A DNA stretch of 9,306 bases. Origin: Clostridiales bacterium UBA7011 (GTDB lineage Bacteria > Bacillota > Clostridia > Oscillospirales > Butyricicoccaceae). The first letter of the stretch is position 1, and each line of letters opens with the position of its first letter. The DNA is taken from assembly GCA_002449635.1 (NCBI GenBank), contig DJXF01000019.1:1-9306 (forward strand). Reading direction: 5' to 3'. The notes beneath the pieces were generated by a model. That model saw nothing but the letters and a program-made list of their open reading frames with translations. It did no database searches and had not been told where the DNA came from. A program made the translations under genes and the position numbers. This document shows, in pieces, positions 1 through 6,410 of the stretch.

Positions 1-34
1 TTGGTATGGAAGCGGTCGAACTTTGTGTGGCATG

Positions 35-43
35 TGATACAAT
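35..43 (+). promoter_or_regulatory. Extended -10 promoter of the two-component operon
   Basis: TGATACAAT at 35-43 fits the extended -10 form TGnTATAAT with one mismatch. No good -35 is seen at the usual distance, which extended -10 promoters tolerate. It lies 30 bases upstream of the response regulator ATG, with the ribosome site GGAGG at 62-66. No 11-base-spaced repeat like the one at 2165-2184 is visible here, so autoregulation is not indicated by the bases in view. Inference from motif match only. Confidence 0.5.
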
Positions 44-73
44 ACAGAAAACAGACAGGCGGGAGGATGCAAC

Positions 74-748
74 ATGAGACTTTTGCTTGCAGAGGACGAG
101 CGGGTATTGTCTGACGCGTTGGTGACGATTTTGACACACAATCATTACTCGGTCGACGCCGTATACAACGGGCAGGATGCGCTGGATTACCTGCTCAACG
201 GCAACTACGACGGAGCAATTCTGGATATTATGATGCCGCAGTTAGACGGCCTGACCGTGCTGCGGCGCGTGCGGGAAGCGCAGCTGACTCTGCCGGTACT
301 GCTGCTGACAGCAAAGGCGGAAATTGATGATCGGGTGGAAGGGCTCGACTGCGGCGCAGATGACTATCTGACAAAACCGTTTGCCTCAAAGGAATTGCTT
401 GCGCGCATTCGTGCGATGATGCGGCGACAGCCGGAGCTTGTGGACAACACGCTGCAGTTTGGCGGACTGTCCCTCGACCGCACAAGCTATATCCTGTCGG
501 GGGAAGGCGGCAGCGTGCGTCTGGCGAACAAGGAATTTCAGATGCTGGAAATGCTGATGGAAAACCCGCGGCAGGTCATTCCCACCGAACGCTTTCTGGA
601 AAAAATCTGGGGCTATGACAGCGAAGCGGAAATCAACGTGGTATGGGTTTACATCTCCATGCTTCGCAAAAAAATTGCCGGATTGGGCAGTTCGGTACAG
701 ATACGGGCTTCGCGCGGGGTCGGTTATTCGCTGGAGGCAGGCAAATGA
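74..748 (+). CDS. OmpR/PhoB-family response regulator
   Basis: A 224-residue DNA-binding response regulator, normal length for the family. The receiver domain spans about residues 1-118, with acidic pocket E7/D8, phospho-acceptor D51 (in LDIMMP), switch T79 and conserved K101 (in TKPF). A winged-helix output domain of the Trans_reg_C type covers about 125-222, ending in the usual RGVGY wing. The start is supported by GGAGG at 62-66, seven bases before the ATG. Its stop overlaps the kinase start as ATGA, so the two are translationally coupled. It presumably takes phosphate from the kinase and binds direct repeats. The best local target is the 11-base-period repeat upstream of the VTC gene. Family call is firm; the target is inference. 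Confidence 0.95.
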   Translation: MRLLLAEDERVLSDALVTILTHNHYSVDAVYNGQDALDYLLNGNYDGAILDIMMPQLDGLTVLRRVREAQLTLPVLLLTAKAEIDDRVEGLDCGADDYLTKPFASKELLARIRAMMRRQPELVDNTLQFGGLSLDRTSYILSGEGGSVRLANKEFQMLEMLMENPRQVIPTERFLEKIWGYDSEAEINVVWVYISMLRKKIAGLGSSVQIRASRGVGYSLEAGK

Positions 749-2097
749 TAGATCGGCTGCGCAAACGATTTATTGTGATTACAATGTGTTCCGTGACGAT
801 TGTTCTGGCAATCCTCATGGGTGTGGTCAATACCGTAAATTACCTCAAGGCGGACCGCAGCGCAGCGCAGCTGCTGTCTGTGCTTGCGGAAAACGGCGGT
901 TCCTTTCCCGAATTAGACAGGCCCGGGGCGCAGGGCATGCGCGGGGATGATCCGGATGATGAGGAGGATGCGGAGGAAGAGGATTCTCCCGATGATGAGG
1001 AGGATGCGGATTCTCCCGACGATACAGAGGAAGAGGATTCCTCTGATGCATTTCGCAAGGATCGGGAACAGCCGCCGCTCGGAATGACAAAAGAGACGCC
1101 CTATGAAACACGGTATTTTTCTGTTGTTTTCGATCGGGACGGCACACTTTCTTCGGTCAATACAGGGCGGATTGCAGCGATTTCTACCGATGAGGCGGTG
1201 GAAATGGCACGTGAGCTGAAACAGACCGGCAAGACCGCCGGTTATCTCGACAGCTATAAATATCAGGTTGTCGGACAGGGAGACAGTACGATGTATCTGT
1301 TTCTCGACTGCACCCGTTCGCTGCGCGCTGTGCGGGATTTTTTCATCACGAGCATGCTCGTATCGCTGTGCGGCATCATCGGTGTACTTGTACTGGTGCT
1401 GGCGCTGTCACGGCGTGCGATTCGTCCGGTGGCGGAAAGCTATGAAAAGCAGAAACGGTTTATCACGGATGCGGGACATGAACTGAAAACGCCGCTTGCG
1501 ATCATTGATTCCTGCACGGAGGTCATCGAACTGGAAAACGGGGAGAGCAAGTGGACGCAGGGGATTCGCGGACAGGTGCGCCGCATGGATTCCCTCACAA
1601 AAAGTCTGGTTGCACTGGCGCGCATGGATGAGCGCAGCACAGATATTGAGAAACAGCCGTTTGATTTTTCAGCGGCGGCGGAAGATACGCTCGAGCCGTT
1701 TGTGCTGCTCGCGTCGACGGCAGGCAAGCGCATGACCGTACAGGTGCAGCACGGCATCACCTATTGCGGCAACGAGGGCTATCTGCGGCAGCTGGTGTCG
1801 ATTCTTGCCGACAATGCTGTAAAATATGCCTCGGATGACAGTGAAATCCGATTTGCGCTGCGCAGGGCCGGCGGACGCTGCGTTCTGACCTGTGAAAACC
1901 GGGCGGAAGGCCTAAAGAAGGGCAATCTGGACGTGCTGTTTGATCGGTTTTATCGCGGGGATGCTTCGCGCAGCCGGGAGACCGGCGGCAGCGGCATCGG
2001 TCTTTCCATGGCGCAATCCATTGTGCTTGCGCACGGAGGAACCATTTCTGCCGTCAGTGAAGACGGCGAACATCTGTGCATTACGGCGCAGCTGTAA
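745..2097 (+). CDS. Membrane sensor histidine kinase with acidic extracellular loop
   Basis: A 450-residue sensor kinase. The ATG at 745 is chosen because it overlaps the regulator stop (ATGA) and has GGAGG at 733-737; a longer in-frame reading from 643 only runs through the regulator gene. Two membrane helices (about residues 10-34 and 199-222) bracket an extracellular sensor of about 165 residues. Within it, residues 68-101 hold 24 Asp/Glu out of 34, in DDEED/EEED/SPDD units. Cytoplasmic motifs are complete: phospho-acceptor H245 (AGHELKTPL), N-box D356-N357, F-box near DRFYRGD and G2 box GGSGIGL at 414-420. It should autophosphorylate and phosphorylate the adjacent regulator. The acidic loop suggests a cationic ligand such as Ca2+, Mg2+, polyamines or cationic peptides, by loose analogy with the PhoQ acidic patch; this is inference, with no sequence relation claimed. 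Confidence 0.93.
   Translation: MIDRLRKRFIVITMCSVTIVLAILMGVVNTVNYLKADRSAAQLLSVLAENGGSFPELDRPGAQGMRGDDPDDEEDAEEEDSPDDEEDADSPDDTEEEDSSDAFRKDREQPPLGMTKETPYETRYFSVVFDRDGTLSSVNTGRIAAISTDEAVEMARELKQTGKTAGYLDSYKYQVVGQGDSTMYLFLDCTRSLRAVRDFFITSMLVSLCGIIGVLVLVLALSRRAIRPVAESYEKQKRFITDAGHELKTPLAIIDSCTEVIELENGESKWTQGIRGQVRRMDSLTKSLVALARMDERSTDIEKQPFDFSAAAEDTLEPFVLLASTAGKRMTVQVQHGITYCGNEGYLRQLVSILADNAVKYASDDSEIRFALRRAGGRCVLTCENRAEGLKKGNLDVLFDRFYRGDASRSRETGGSGIGLSMAQSIVLAHGGTISAVSEDGEHLCITAQL
955..1040 (+). repeat. Degenerate acidic-codon repeat inside the kinase gene
   Basis: Purine-rich direct repeats encode the Asp/Glu tract. A 20-base unit beginning GATGATGAGG occurs exactly at 955-974 and 991-1010 (36 apart). 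GGATTCTCCCGA occurs at 981-992 and 1008-1019 (27 apart). GAGGAAGAGGATTC occurs at 973-986 and 1027-1040 (54 apart). All offsets are multiples of three, so copy changes keep the reading frame. This is what expansion by slippage or unequal recombination would leave. Confidence 0.85.
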
Positions 2098-2123
2098 TGA
2101 GAAACAACACATAATAGCACAGC

Positions 2124-2159
2124 ATTCCGGCTTGGATTCGTCCGAGCCGGAATTTTTTT
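2124..2159 (+). terminator. Intrinsic terminator after the two-component operon
   Basis: A 13-base stem (2124-2136 with 2141-2153, one G-U pair) closes on a TTCG tetraloop at 2137-2140 and runs into seven T at 2153-2159. It lies 27 bases past the kinase stop, and separates the two-component operon from the VTC unit. Confidence 0.93.
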
Positions 2160-2164
2160 ATTTT

Positions 2165-2184
2165 CTTTTAAGTAGCTTTTAAGT
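2165..2184 (+). promoter_or_regulatory. Direct-repeat activator site, 11-base period (probable response-regulator box)
   Basis: CTTTTAAGT occurs exactly at 2165-2173 and 2176-2184, start to start 11 bases, one helical turn. OmpR/PhoB-family dimers bind head-to-tail on half-sites with this period. The second copy ends eight bases before the probable -10 (2193-2198), so the pair covers the -35 position, where no -35 hexamer is seen. That resembles PhoB-activated promoters, where the box replaces the -35. Assignment to the regulator at 74-748 is inferred from proximity and family. Confidence 0.65.
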
Positions 2185-2192
2185 TTCAGCGG

Positions 2193-2198
2193 TAAGAT
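2193..2198 (+). promoter_or_regulatory. -10 element of the VTC-DUF4956-lipoprotein operon
   Basis: TAAGAT is a 4/6 match to TATAAT and is correctly placed behind the direct-repeat box; no consensus -35 lies 16-18 bases upstream (that space reads AAGTAG or similar). This fits a promoter that needs an activator. The ribosome site GAGGAGGG at 2213-2220 follows, and the ATG is at 2227. Position-based inference. Confidence 0.45.
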
Positions 2199-2226
2199 AG
2201 AGCCATCAAATCGAGGAGGGCTTCTC

Positions 2227-2958
2227 ATGAACAGCAATATTTTTGAGCGGCATGAGCTGAAATATTTGATCGACAGCGGGCAGCGCAGACGGCTGGAAAA
2301 CGCGATGCGCGGGCAAATGCAGCCTGATGTCTACGGCGAAAGCACCATTTGCAGCGTTTATTTTGACACAGCGGACTTTCGGCTGATCCGCCGGTCTTTG
2401 GAAAAACCGGTATATAAGGAAAAGCTGCGGCTGCGCAGCTACGGTCCGGTTACAGCCGACCAGAAGGTTTTTCTGGAGCTGAAGAAAAAATATAAGGGAA
2501 TTGTCTATAAGCGGCGGATTTTGCTCGAGGAGCAGGAAGCAATGCAGTTTCTGCTCGGGCGTGCGGAAATGAAAGAACACGGACAGATCGGACGGGAGAT
2601 TGCGTATTTTACCCGGTTTTACGGTGAGCTGAAGCCGGCGGTCTTTATCTGCTGTGACCGCACCGCATTTGCCGGAACACAGCAGCCTGATCTGCGCATC
2701 ACCTTCGACAAGAACATCCGGTGGCGCACCGATCATCTCCGTTTGACGGCCAGTCCGTTCGGGCGGCAGATTCTTCCGGCTGGCTATTCCCTCATGGAAA
2801 TCAAAACCCCCGCAGCAATTCCGCTGTGGCTGACAAGTTTTCTGACAAAGGAGCACATCATGCAAACCTCATTTTCCAAATATGGCCGCGCCTATCAGTC
2901 GATGCTTCGCGGCGAAAAGAGTGATGAACAGCGGATTGGAGGTGTTTTCTGTGCTTGA
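2227..2958 (+). CDS. VTC-domain polyphosphate polymerase-like protein
   Basis: A 243-residue soluble protein of the VTC family (the CYTH-like tunnel fold of the yeast Vtc4 catalytic domain, which makes polyphosphate from ATP). Visible family motifs: FERHELKY at the N-terminus (R8, E10, K12), YFDT at 45-48, basic strand KLRLRSYG at 66-73, FLELKKK at 82-88, VYKRR at 93-97, R144, EIK at 191-193 and KYG at 218-220. These charged residues would line the tunnel and bind nucleotide, metal and polyphosphate. GGAGG lies seven to eight bases ahead of the start. It overlaps the next gene by 8 bases, so expression is coupled. Bacterial members commonly sit beside DUF4956 and often a CotH kinase; no CotH is present here. 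Activity is inferred from the family. Confidence 0.88.
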   Translation: MNSNIFERHELKYLIDSGQRRRLENAMRGQMQPDVYGESTICSVYFDTADFRLIRRSLEKPVYKEKLRLRSYGPVTADQKVFLELKKKYKGIVYKRRILLEEQEAMQFLLGRAEMKEHGQIGREIAYFTRFYGELKPAVFICCDRTAFAGTQQPDLRITFDKNIRWRTDHLRLTASPFGRQILPAGYSLMEIKTPAAIPLWLTSFLTKEHIMQTSFSKYGRAYQSMLRGEKSDEQRIGGVFCA

Positions 2959-3646
2959 TTCCCTGTTTACCGGCTTATATTCCAGCACAAACAGCCAGCT
3001 TTCAATAACAAGCTTTTGTATCAGCATTGCGGCGGCGCTGATTCTCGGTGCGGTTCTGACGGCTGTTTACACCTACAAAACGAAATATACAGACAGCTTT
3101 GCGATGACGCTTGCGCTGCTTCCGGCGGTGACCTGTGTAATTATTATGATGGTCAGCGGAAATCTGGGTGCGGGCGTTGCGGTCGCGGGTACCTTTTCCC
3201 TTGTGCGCTTTCGTTCCGCACCGGGCACGGCAAAGGAAATCTGCGCGATTTTTCTGGCGATGGCAGTCGGTCTGGCAACAGGCATGGGCTATCCCGGATT
3301 TGCAGCGCTGTTTACTGTAATGATGGGTCTGGTAAGCCTGCTGTATACGCAGCTGGCGTTCCGGCATCAGAAGAGCGCGCAATACGAGAAAACGCTGCGC
3401 ATCACCGTTCCGGAGGATCTGGAATACGGCGGCATGTTTGACGATCTGTTTGCAGCGTACACAAAGGAAGCAAAACTGATGAGCGTGCGCACAACCAACC
3501 TCGGCAGCCTGAACAAGCTGACATACGACATCGTTCTCCGCGAGGCGGGCAGTGAAAAGAAGCTGATTGACGCGCTGCGCTGCCGAAATGGAAATCTGGA
3601 AATCAGCTGTTCGGTTCGGGCAGCGGATACACGTGAACTGTTGTAA
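2951..3646 (+). CDS. DUF4956 integral membrane protein
   Basis: A 231-residue protein of the DUF4956 family, recognised by the signature SLVRFRSAPGTAKEI (residues 83-97). Membrane helices are expected at about 18-42, 50-69, 97-113 and 116-135. A soluble, probably cytoplasmic domain of alternating strands and helices follows at about 145-231. The GTG at 2951 is chosen because GGAGG (2938-2942) sits eight bases upstream and the encoded start (LDSLF) suits the family; ATGs at 2882 and 2924 lie deeper in the VTC gene without such a site. No biochemical function is established for the family that I know of. Its near-constant pairing with VTC proteins suggests a membrane partner that anchors, regulates or exports the polymer; that is inference. 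Confidence 0.87.
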   Translation: MLDSLFTGLYSSTNSQLSITSFCISIAAALILGAVLTAVYTYKTKYTDSFAMTLALLPAVTCVIIMMVSGNLGAGVAVAGTFSLVRFRSAPGTAKEICAIFLAMAVGLATGMGYPGFAALFTVMMGLVSLLYTQLAFRHQKSAQYEKTLRITVPEDLEYGGMFDDLFAAYTKEAKLMSVRTTNLGSLNKLTYDIVLREAGSEKKLIDALRCRNGNLEISCSVRAADTRELL

Positions 3647-3664
3647 AGGAAAGGAAACGGTATC

Positions 3665-5530
3665 ATGAAAACAAAATGGATTGCAATTGCACTGGCCGGA
3701 GCCATTTGCCTCGGCTGTACGGCCTGCGGAACAGGCAGTGCGCTGCGGATCGGTTCTGCGGCGGCGTCTTCCGCATCGGCAGAGCAGACTGCGCTTTCTG
3801 TCGATCTCTCGGATATGTTTACCGATCGGGACTATGAGGTCGGATATGAGGACGAGGTAACCGTTGCGTTGTCCGACAGCGGAACAACGGCGGACGGAGA
3901 TGGCGTGCGTGTGGATGGAAATATCATCACCATTACAAAGGGAGGAACCTATCTGCTGACCGGCACACTCAGCCAGGGGCAGATTGTGGTAGATGCAGCG
4001 GACACGGAAAAGGTACAGCTGGTTCTGGACGGCGTTTCCATCAGCAATTCCTCGAGCGCCGCAATCTATATCAGGCAGGCAGACAAGGTTTTTCTCACCA
4101 CGAAAAAGGGGTCGGATAATAAGCTGTCGGTCACCGGTGATTATGTACAGACGGATGAAAACAACATTGACGCAGTCATTTTCTCCAAAGACGATCTCAC
4201 GCTCAATGGTCAGGGCACACTGACAATCGATGCGGCATACGGACACGGCATTGTTTCCAAGGATGATCTTGTTGTGACAGGCGGCACGTATCAGATCACA
4301 GCCGCTTCCCACGGCATATGCGGCAAGGACAGTGTGCGCATTGCTGACGGCACCTTTACAATCACCGCGGGAAAAGACGGTATTCACGCGGAAAATGCGG
4401 ACGACGAGACGGCAGGATTTGTCTATATTGAAGACGGCAGTTTTTCCGTAACAGCGGAGGGCGACGGCGTTGATGCTTCCGGTTCGCTGACCATTACAGG
4501 CGGCAGCTTTGCATTGAAGACCGGCGGGGGAAGTGCAAACGCGAGCACAACGGCAGGCGGTCAGCCGAACGGCGCATGGGGACGCTGGGGAATGCAGGAC
4601 AGCGCGACTGGTACGGACAGTGCGGACAGCACAGCTTCGGCAAAGGGTCTCAAATCCGGAACTGCGCTTGAAATCACGGGCGGAACATTTGACATCGATT
4701 CCTCAGATGACGCGCTGCACACCAACGGGGATGTCCGGATTGCCGGCGGCACGCTGAAGTTATCATCCGGTGACGACGGCATGCATGCAGACAATGCACT
4801 CACCATTTCGGATGGCAAAATTGCAATTGATACCAGTTACGAGGGCATCGAGGGTGCGGAAATCACGATTTCCGGCGGCACAATTGATGTGACAGCCGCC
4901 GATGACGGTCTGAACGCGGCAGGCGGAAATGACGGCTCGTCCGTAAACGGACGCATGGGACAAAATGAATTTGCGGCCGATGCCTCTGTGAATATCACAA
5001 TTGCCGGCGGCAGCCTGACGGTTGATGCGAGCGGAGACGGCATCGATTCCAACGGCAATCTGACCATTGCGGGCGGTACGATTACGGTCAACGGACCGAG
5101 CGAAAACGGAAACGGAGCGTTGGATTACAACGGAACGGGTGAGATCAGCGGCGGCACAATCTTCGCGGCGGGCAGTTCCGGTATGGCACAGGGCCTGAAC
5201 GGCCCACAGGCGAGCATTCTCTATAATCTGACTGCGGCGCAGGACGCCGGCACGGAAGTGACACTGACCGACAGCAGCGGAAATACCGTCGCGAAGCTGA
5301 CACCGGGTAAGCAGTTCCAGAGCATTGTAATCAGCACGGAGGAATTGAAGCAGAGCGAGACTTACACGCTTACGGTGGGGTCGGAGGTCTATTCGATTAC
5401 ACTCACCGACACACAGTACAGCAACGCAGGCGCCGGCGGCATGGACGGCAAAATGCCGACGGGCGGCGGTCAACCGTCCGGAAAAGGCGGAATGGGCGGC
5501 TTTGCAGGCGGCACCACAACAAACGGATAA
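3665..5530 (+). CDS. Secreted beta-helix lipoprotein, Cthe_2159/DUF4353 carbohydrate-binding family
   Basis: A 621-residue exported protein. The signal peptide has KTK, a hydrophobic core (5-16) and two candidate lipid-attachment cysteines, C18 (CLGC) and C21 (CTAC); both have Cys at -3, so the lipobox is slightly atypical. Residues about 60-515 form a parallel beta-helix of repeated rungs of the form (I/L)TI-GGT-x-x-(I/V)-x-(A/S)-x-DDG(I/L/M), such as SSDDALH, SGDDGMH, TSYEGIEGAE, AADDGLN and SGDGIDSNG. In the studied member Cthe_2159 such rungs bind calcium and the protein binds acidic or cellulosic polysaccharide. A Gly/Ser/Thr/Ala-rich insert (about 285-327) interrupts the helix, a small beta domain follows (about 516-583), and the tail is Gly/Met/Pro-rich. 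It begins 18 bases after DUF4956, with an AGGAAAGGA ribosome site. The surface ligand is unknown here. Confidence 0.85.
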   Translation: MKTKWIAIALAGAICLGCTACGTGSALRIGSAAASSASAEQTALSVDLSDMFTDRDYEVGYEDEVTVALSDSGTTADGDGVRVDGNIITITKGGTYLLTGTLSQGQIVVDAADTEKVQLVLDGVSISNSSSAAIYIRQADKVFLTTKKGSDNKLSVTGDYVQTDENNIDAVIFSKDDLTLNGQGTLTIDAAYGHGIVSKDDLVVTGGTYQITAASHGICGKDSVRIADGTFTITAGKDGIHAENADDETAGFVYIEDGSFSVTAEGDGVDASGSLTITGGSFALKTGGGSANASTTAGGQPNGAWGRWGMQDSATGTDSADSTASAKGLKSGTALEITGGTFDIDSSDDALHTNGDVRIAGGTLKLSSGDDGMHADNALTISDGKIAIDTSYEGIEGAEITISGGTIDVTAADDGLNAAGGNDGSSVNGRMGQNEFAADASVNITIAGGSLTVDASGDGIDSNGNLTIAGGTITVNGPSENGNGALDYNGTGEISGGTIFAAGSSGMAQGLNGPQASILYNLTAAQDAGTEVTLTDSSGNTVAKLTPGKQFQSIVISTEELKQSETYTLTVGSEVYSITLTDTQYSNAGAGGMDGKMPTGGGQPSGKGGMGGFAGGTTTNG

Positions 5531-5536
5531 ATGAAA

Positions 5537-5564
5537 AGGCGGCTCCTTCTCACGGGAGCCGCCT
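5537..5564. terminator. GC-rich hairpin between convergent genes, possible bidirectional terminator
   Basis: AGGCGGCTCC (5537-5546) pairs perfectly with GGAGCCGCCT (5555-5564) around an 8-base loop, seven bases past the lipoprotein stop. On the + strand it is followed by GTGGCTTTGT, a poor T tract. On the - strand it runs into TTTTCATTTAT, so it may serve the convergent alkyltransferase gene at least as well. The 157 bases from here to 5721 hold no gene I can support and no second convincing terminator. Confidence 0.65.
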
Positions 5565-5721
5565 GTGGCTTTGTAAGAAAATATGCCGCGACAGAGCGCT
5601 TGGAAAAACCGGCGCCTGAATGCGGTGCGGCAAAACGGGAATGCTTGACAATGGAAAGGCTTTGCAGCAAAAACCGTTGCCTCAGAAAGCCCTGCGGCGG
5701 AGCCGCGCTGCCGGCGCAATG

Positions 5722-6264
5722 TCACCGGATGGCTTTGCTTCGGACAATCCGGCTGCCTGCGGTCACCGGTATGCCCTCCAGTGCGAGCAGAAAACGCTTT
5801 GCCTCCAGTCCGCCTGCATAACCGGTCAAAGAGCCGTCAGAGCCGACTACGCGGTGGCAGGGGATGAGAATGCTGATCGGATTGCGCGCGACAGCCGAAC
5901 CGACTGCGCGTGCTGAGGTGTGTTTTCCGGTTATCTGCTCGAGATGTGCCGCAATTTCGCCATAGGTCACAGTCTGACCAAACGGGATGCACCGCAGGAC
6001 GTCCCATGCTTTCCTGCGAAACGGTGTGCCCGCAGGTGCGAGCGGAAGCTGTTCGACCGGTATTTCTCCCGAAAAATACCGGTTCAGCCATTCGGCACAC
6101 CGGTCAAAAACGGGGAGGTGCTGTGTGACGGCATCTGCATGCAGCGTGCTGCCGAAATGCGCCTGATTTTCGATCCACAGACCGGTGATGTCGGTTCCGT
6201 CACTGCTGATGGTCAGTTGTCCGACTGGAGAACGGAATACGGTGCGGTATTGCGTCGCCTTCAT
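5722..6264 (-). CDS. ogt: Methylated-DNA--[protein]-cysteine S-methyltransferase
   Basis: A 180-residue suicide DNA-repair protein that moves the alkyl group from O6-alkylguanine to its own cysteine. The active site PCHRV is at 135-139 with acceptor C136, inside SILIPCHRVVGSDGSL. The helix-turn-helix arginine that flips the base is R119 (ARAVGSA), and the upstream motif FGQTVTYGEIA (95-105) is typical. The N-terminal domain (about 1-75) is the usual divergent ribonuclease-like fold. Length and domain order match Ogt rather than Ada, with no Ada-type zinc domain. AAGGGA lies upstream of the ATG. It is alone on the - strand, divergent from the peroxidase operon and convergent with the lipoprotein unit. 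Alkylation and peroxide stress are related threats, but shared control is not shown by the sequence. Confidence 0.95.
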   Translation of the reverse strand: MKATQYRTVFRSPVGQLTISSDGTDITGLWIENQAHFGSTLHADAVTQHLPVFDRCAEWLNRYFSGEIPVEQLPLAPAGTPFRRKAWDVLRCIPFGQTVTYGEIAAHLEQITGKHTSARAVGSAVARNPISILIPCHRVVGSDGSLTGYAGGLEAKRFLLALEGIPVTAGSRIVRSKAIR

Positions 6265-6287
6265 GGCTGTCCCTTCTTTCTGCTGTC

Positions 6288-6316
6288 ATCATAGCACGCA
6301 CGCCGCACGATAACAA
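6288..6316 (-). promoter_or_regulatory. Promoter of the alkyltransferase gene
   Basis: Reading the - strand, TTGTTA (6311-6316) and TATGAT (6288-6293) are separated by exactly 17 bases. They match the sigma-A consensus at 4/6 and 5/6. The -10 is 23 bases ahead of the ATG at 6264. Confidence 0.6.
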
Positions 6317-6344
6317 CCCGGGGAGAGGAAAACAGAAATAGGGG

Positions 6345-6372
6345 TTGACAAACAAATTATATTTGATAAAAT
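6345..6372 (+). promoter_or_regulatory. Sigma-A promoter of the thiol-peroxidase operon
   Basis: A perfect TTGACA at 6345-6350 is followed 16 bases later by TAAAAT (6367-6372, 5/6). An alternative -10, TATAAT at 6372-6377, is a perfect hexamer but 21 bases away, which is too far. A strong promoter that must be held down fits the overlapping palindrome. Confidence 0.75.
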
Positions 6373-6378
6373 ATAATT
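6355..6378. promoter_or_regulatory. Palindromic operator over the peroxidase promoter (probable OhrR site)
   Basis: AATTATATTT (6355-6364) and AAATATAATT (6369-6378) form a perfect 10-base inverted repeat around GATA. It covers the promoter spacer and -10, so a bound dimer would block RNA polymerase. The outer heptamers AATTATA and TATAATT each differ by one base from the half-sites of the known OhrR box (TACAATT-N-AATTGTA), although here they face the other way round. The operon encodes an OhrR-type repressor (8360-8794), making autoregulation likely. A Fur/PerR-type site is less well matched. The palindrome is seen directly; the binder is inferred. Confidence 0.65.
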
Positions 6379-6394
6379 GGATTAAATAATAAAT

Positions 6395-6410
6395 GCCGGA
6401 GCAGTCCGGC
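6395..6410 (+). other. Hairpin in the peroxidase 5' leader
   Basis: GCCGGA (6395-6400) pairs with TCCGGC (6405-6410) around GCAG, within the roughly 55-base leader before the GAGGAGG ribosome site at 6421-6427. No T run follows, so it is not a terminator. It may stabilise the mRNA 5' end. CAGTC (6402-6406) could instead pair with GACTG (6417-6421), which would exclude this hairpin. Confidence 0.4.

Noticed and set aside
643..744. 34-residue N-terminal extension of the histidine kinase starting at ATG 643
   Set aside because: It overlaps the regulator gene in another frame, has no ribosome site, and would place a soluble basic stretch before the first membrane helix; ATG 745 has GGAGG and ATGA coupling.
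3002..4387. 461-codon open frame on the minus strand
   Set aside because: It runs antisense to DUF4956 and the beta-helix gene, is His/Cys/Arg-rich with no recognisable domain, and is a by-product of codon bias in those genes.
5645..5650. TTGACA as a possible + strand promoter before ogt
   Set aside because: No -10 at 16-18 bases and no + strand gene follows.
5694..5706. GCGGC-GGA-GCCGC hairpin just beyond the ogt stop
   Set aside because: Five-base stem with a three-base loop and no T run on the minus strand; not a supportable terminator.
4763..5725. 320-codon open frame on the minus strand
   Set aside because: Antisense to the beta-helix repeats, which repeat in composition; no ribosome site or family motif.
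5531..5821. 96-codon open frame starting one base after the lipoprotein stop
   Set aside because: Its first codons are the terminator hairpin, its second half is antisense to ogt, and its composition (Cys, Arg, Pro) looks non-coding.
6355..6386. Fur or PerR box at the peroxidase promoter
   Set aside because: The 7-1-7 patterns TGATAAT-N-ATTATCA and TTATAAT-N-ATTATAA do not fit well; the arms are 10 bases with a 4-base spacer, and the local regulator gene is OhrR-type.
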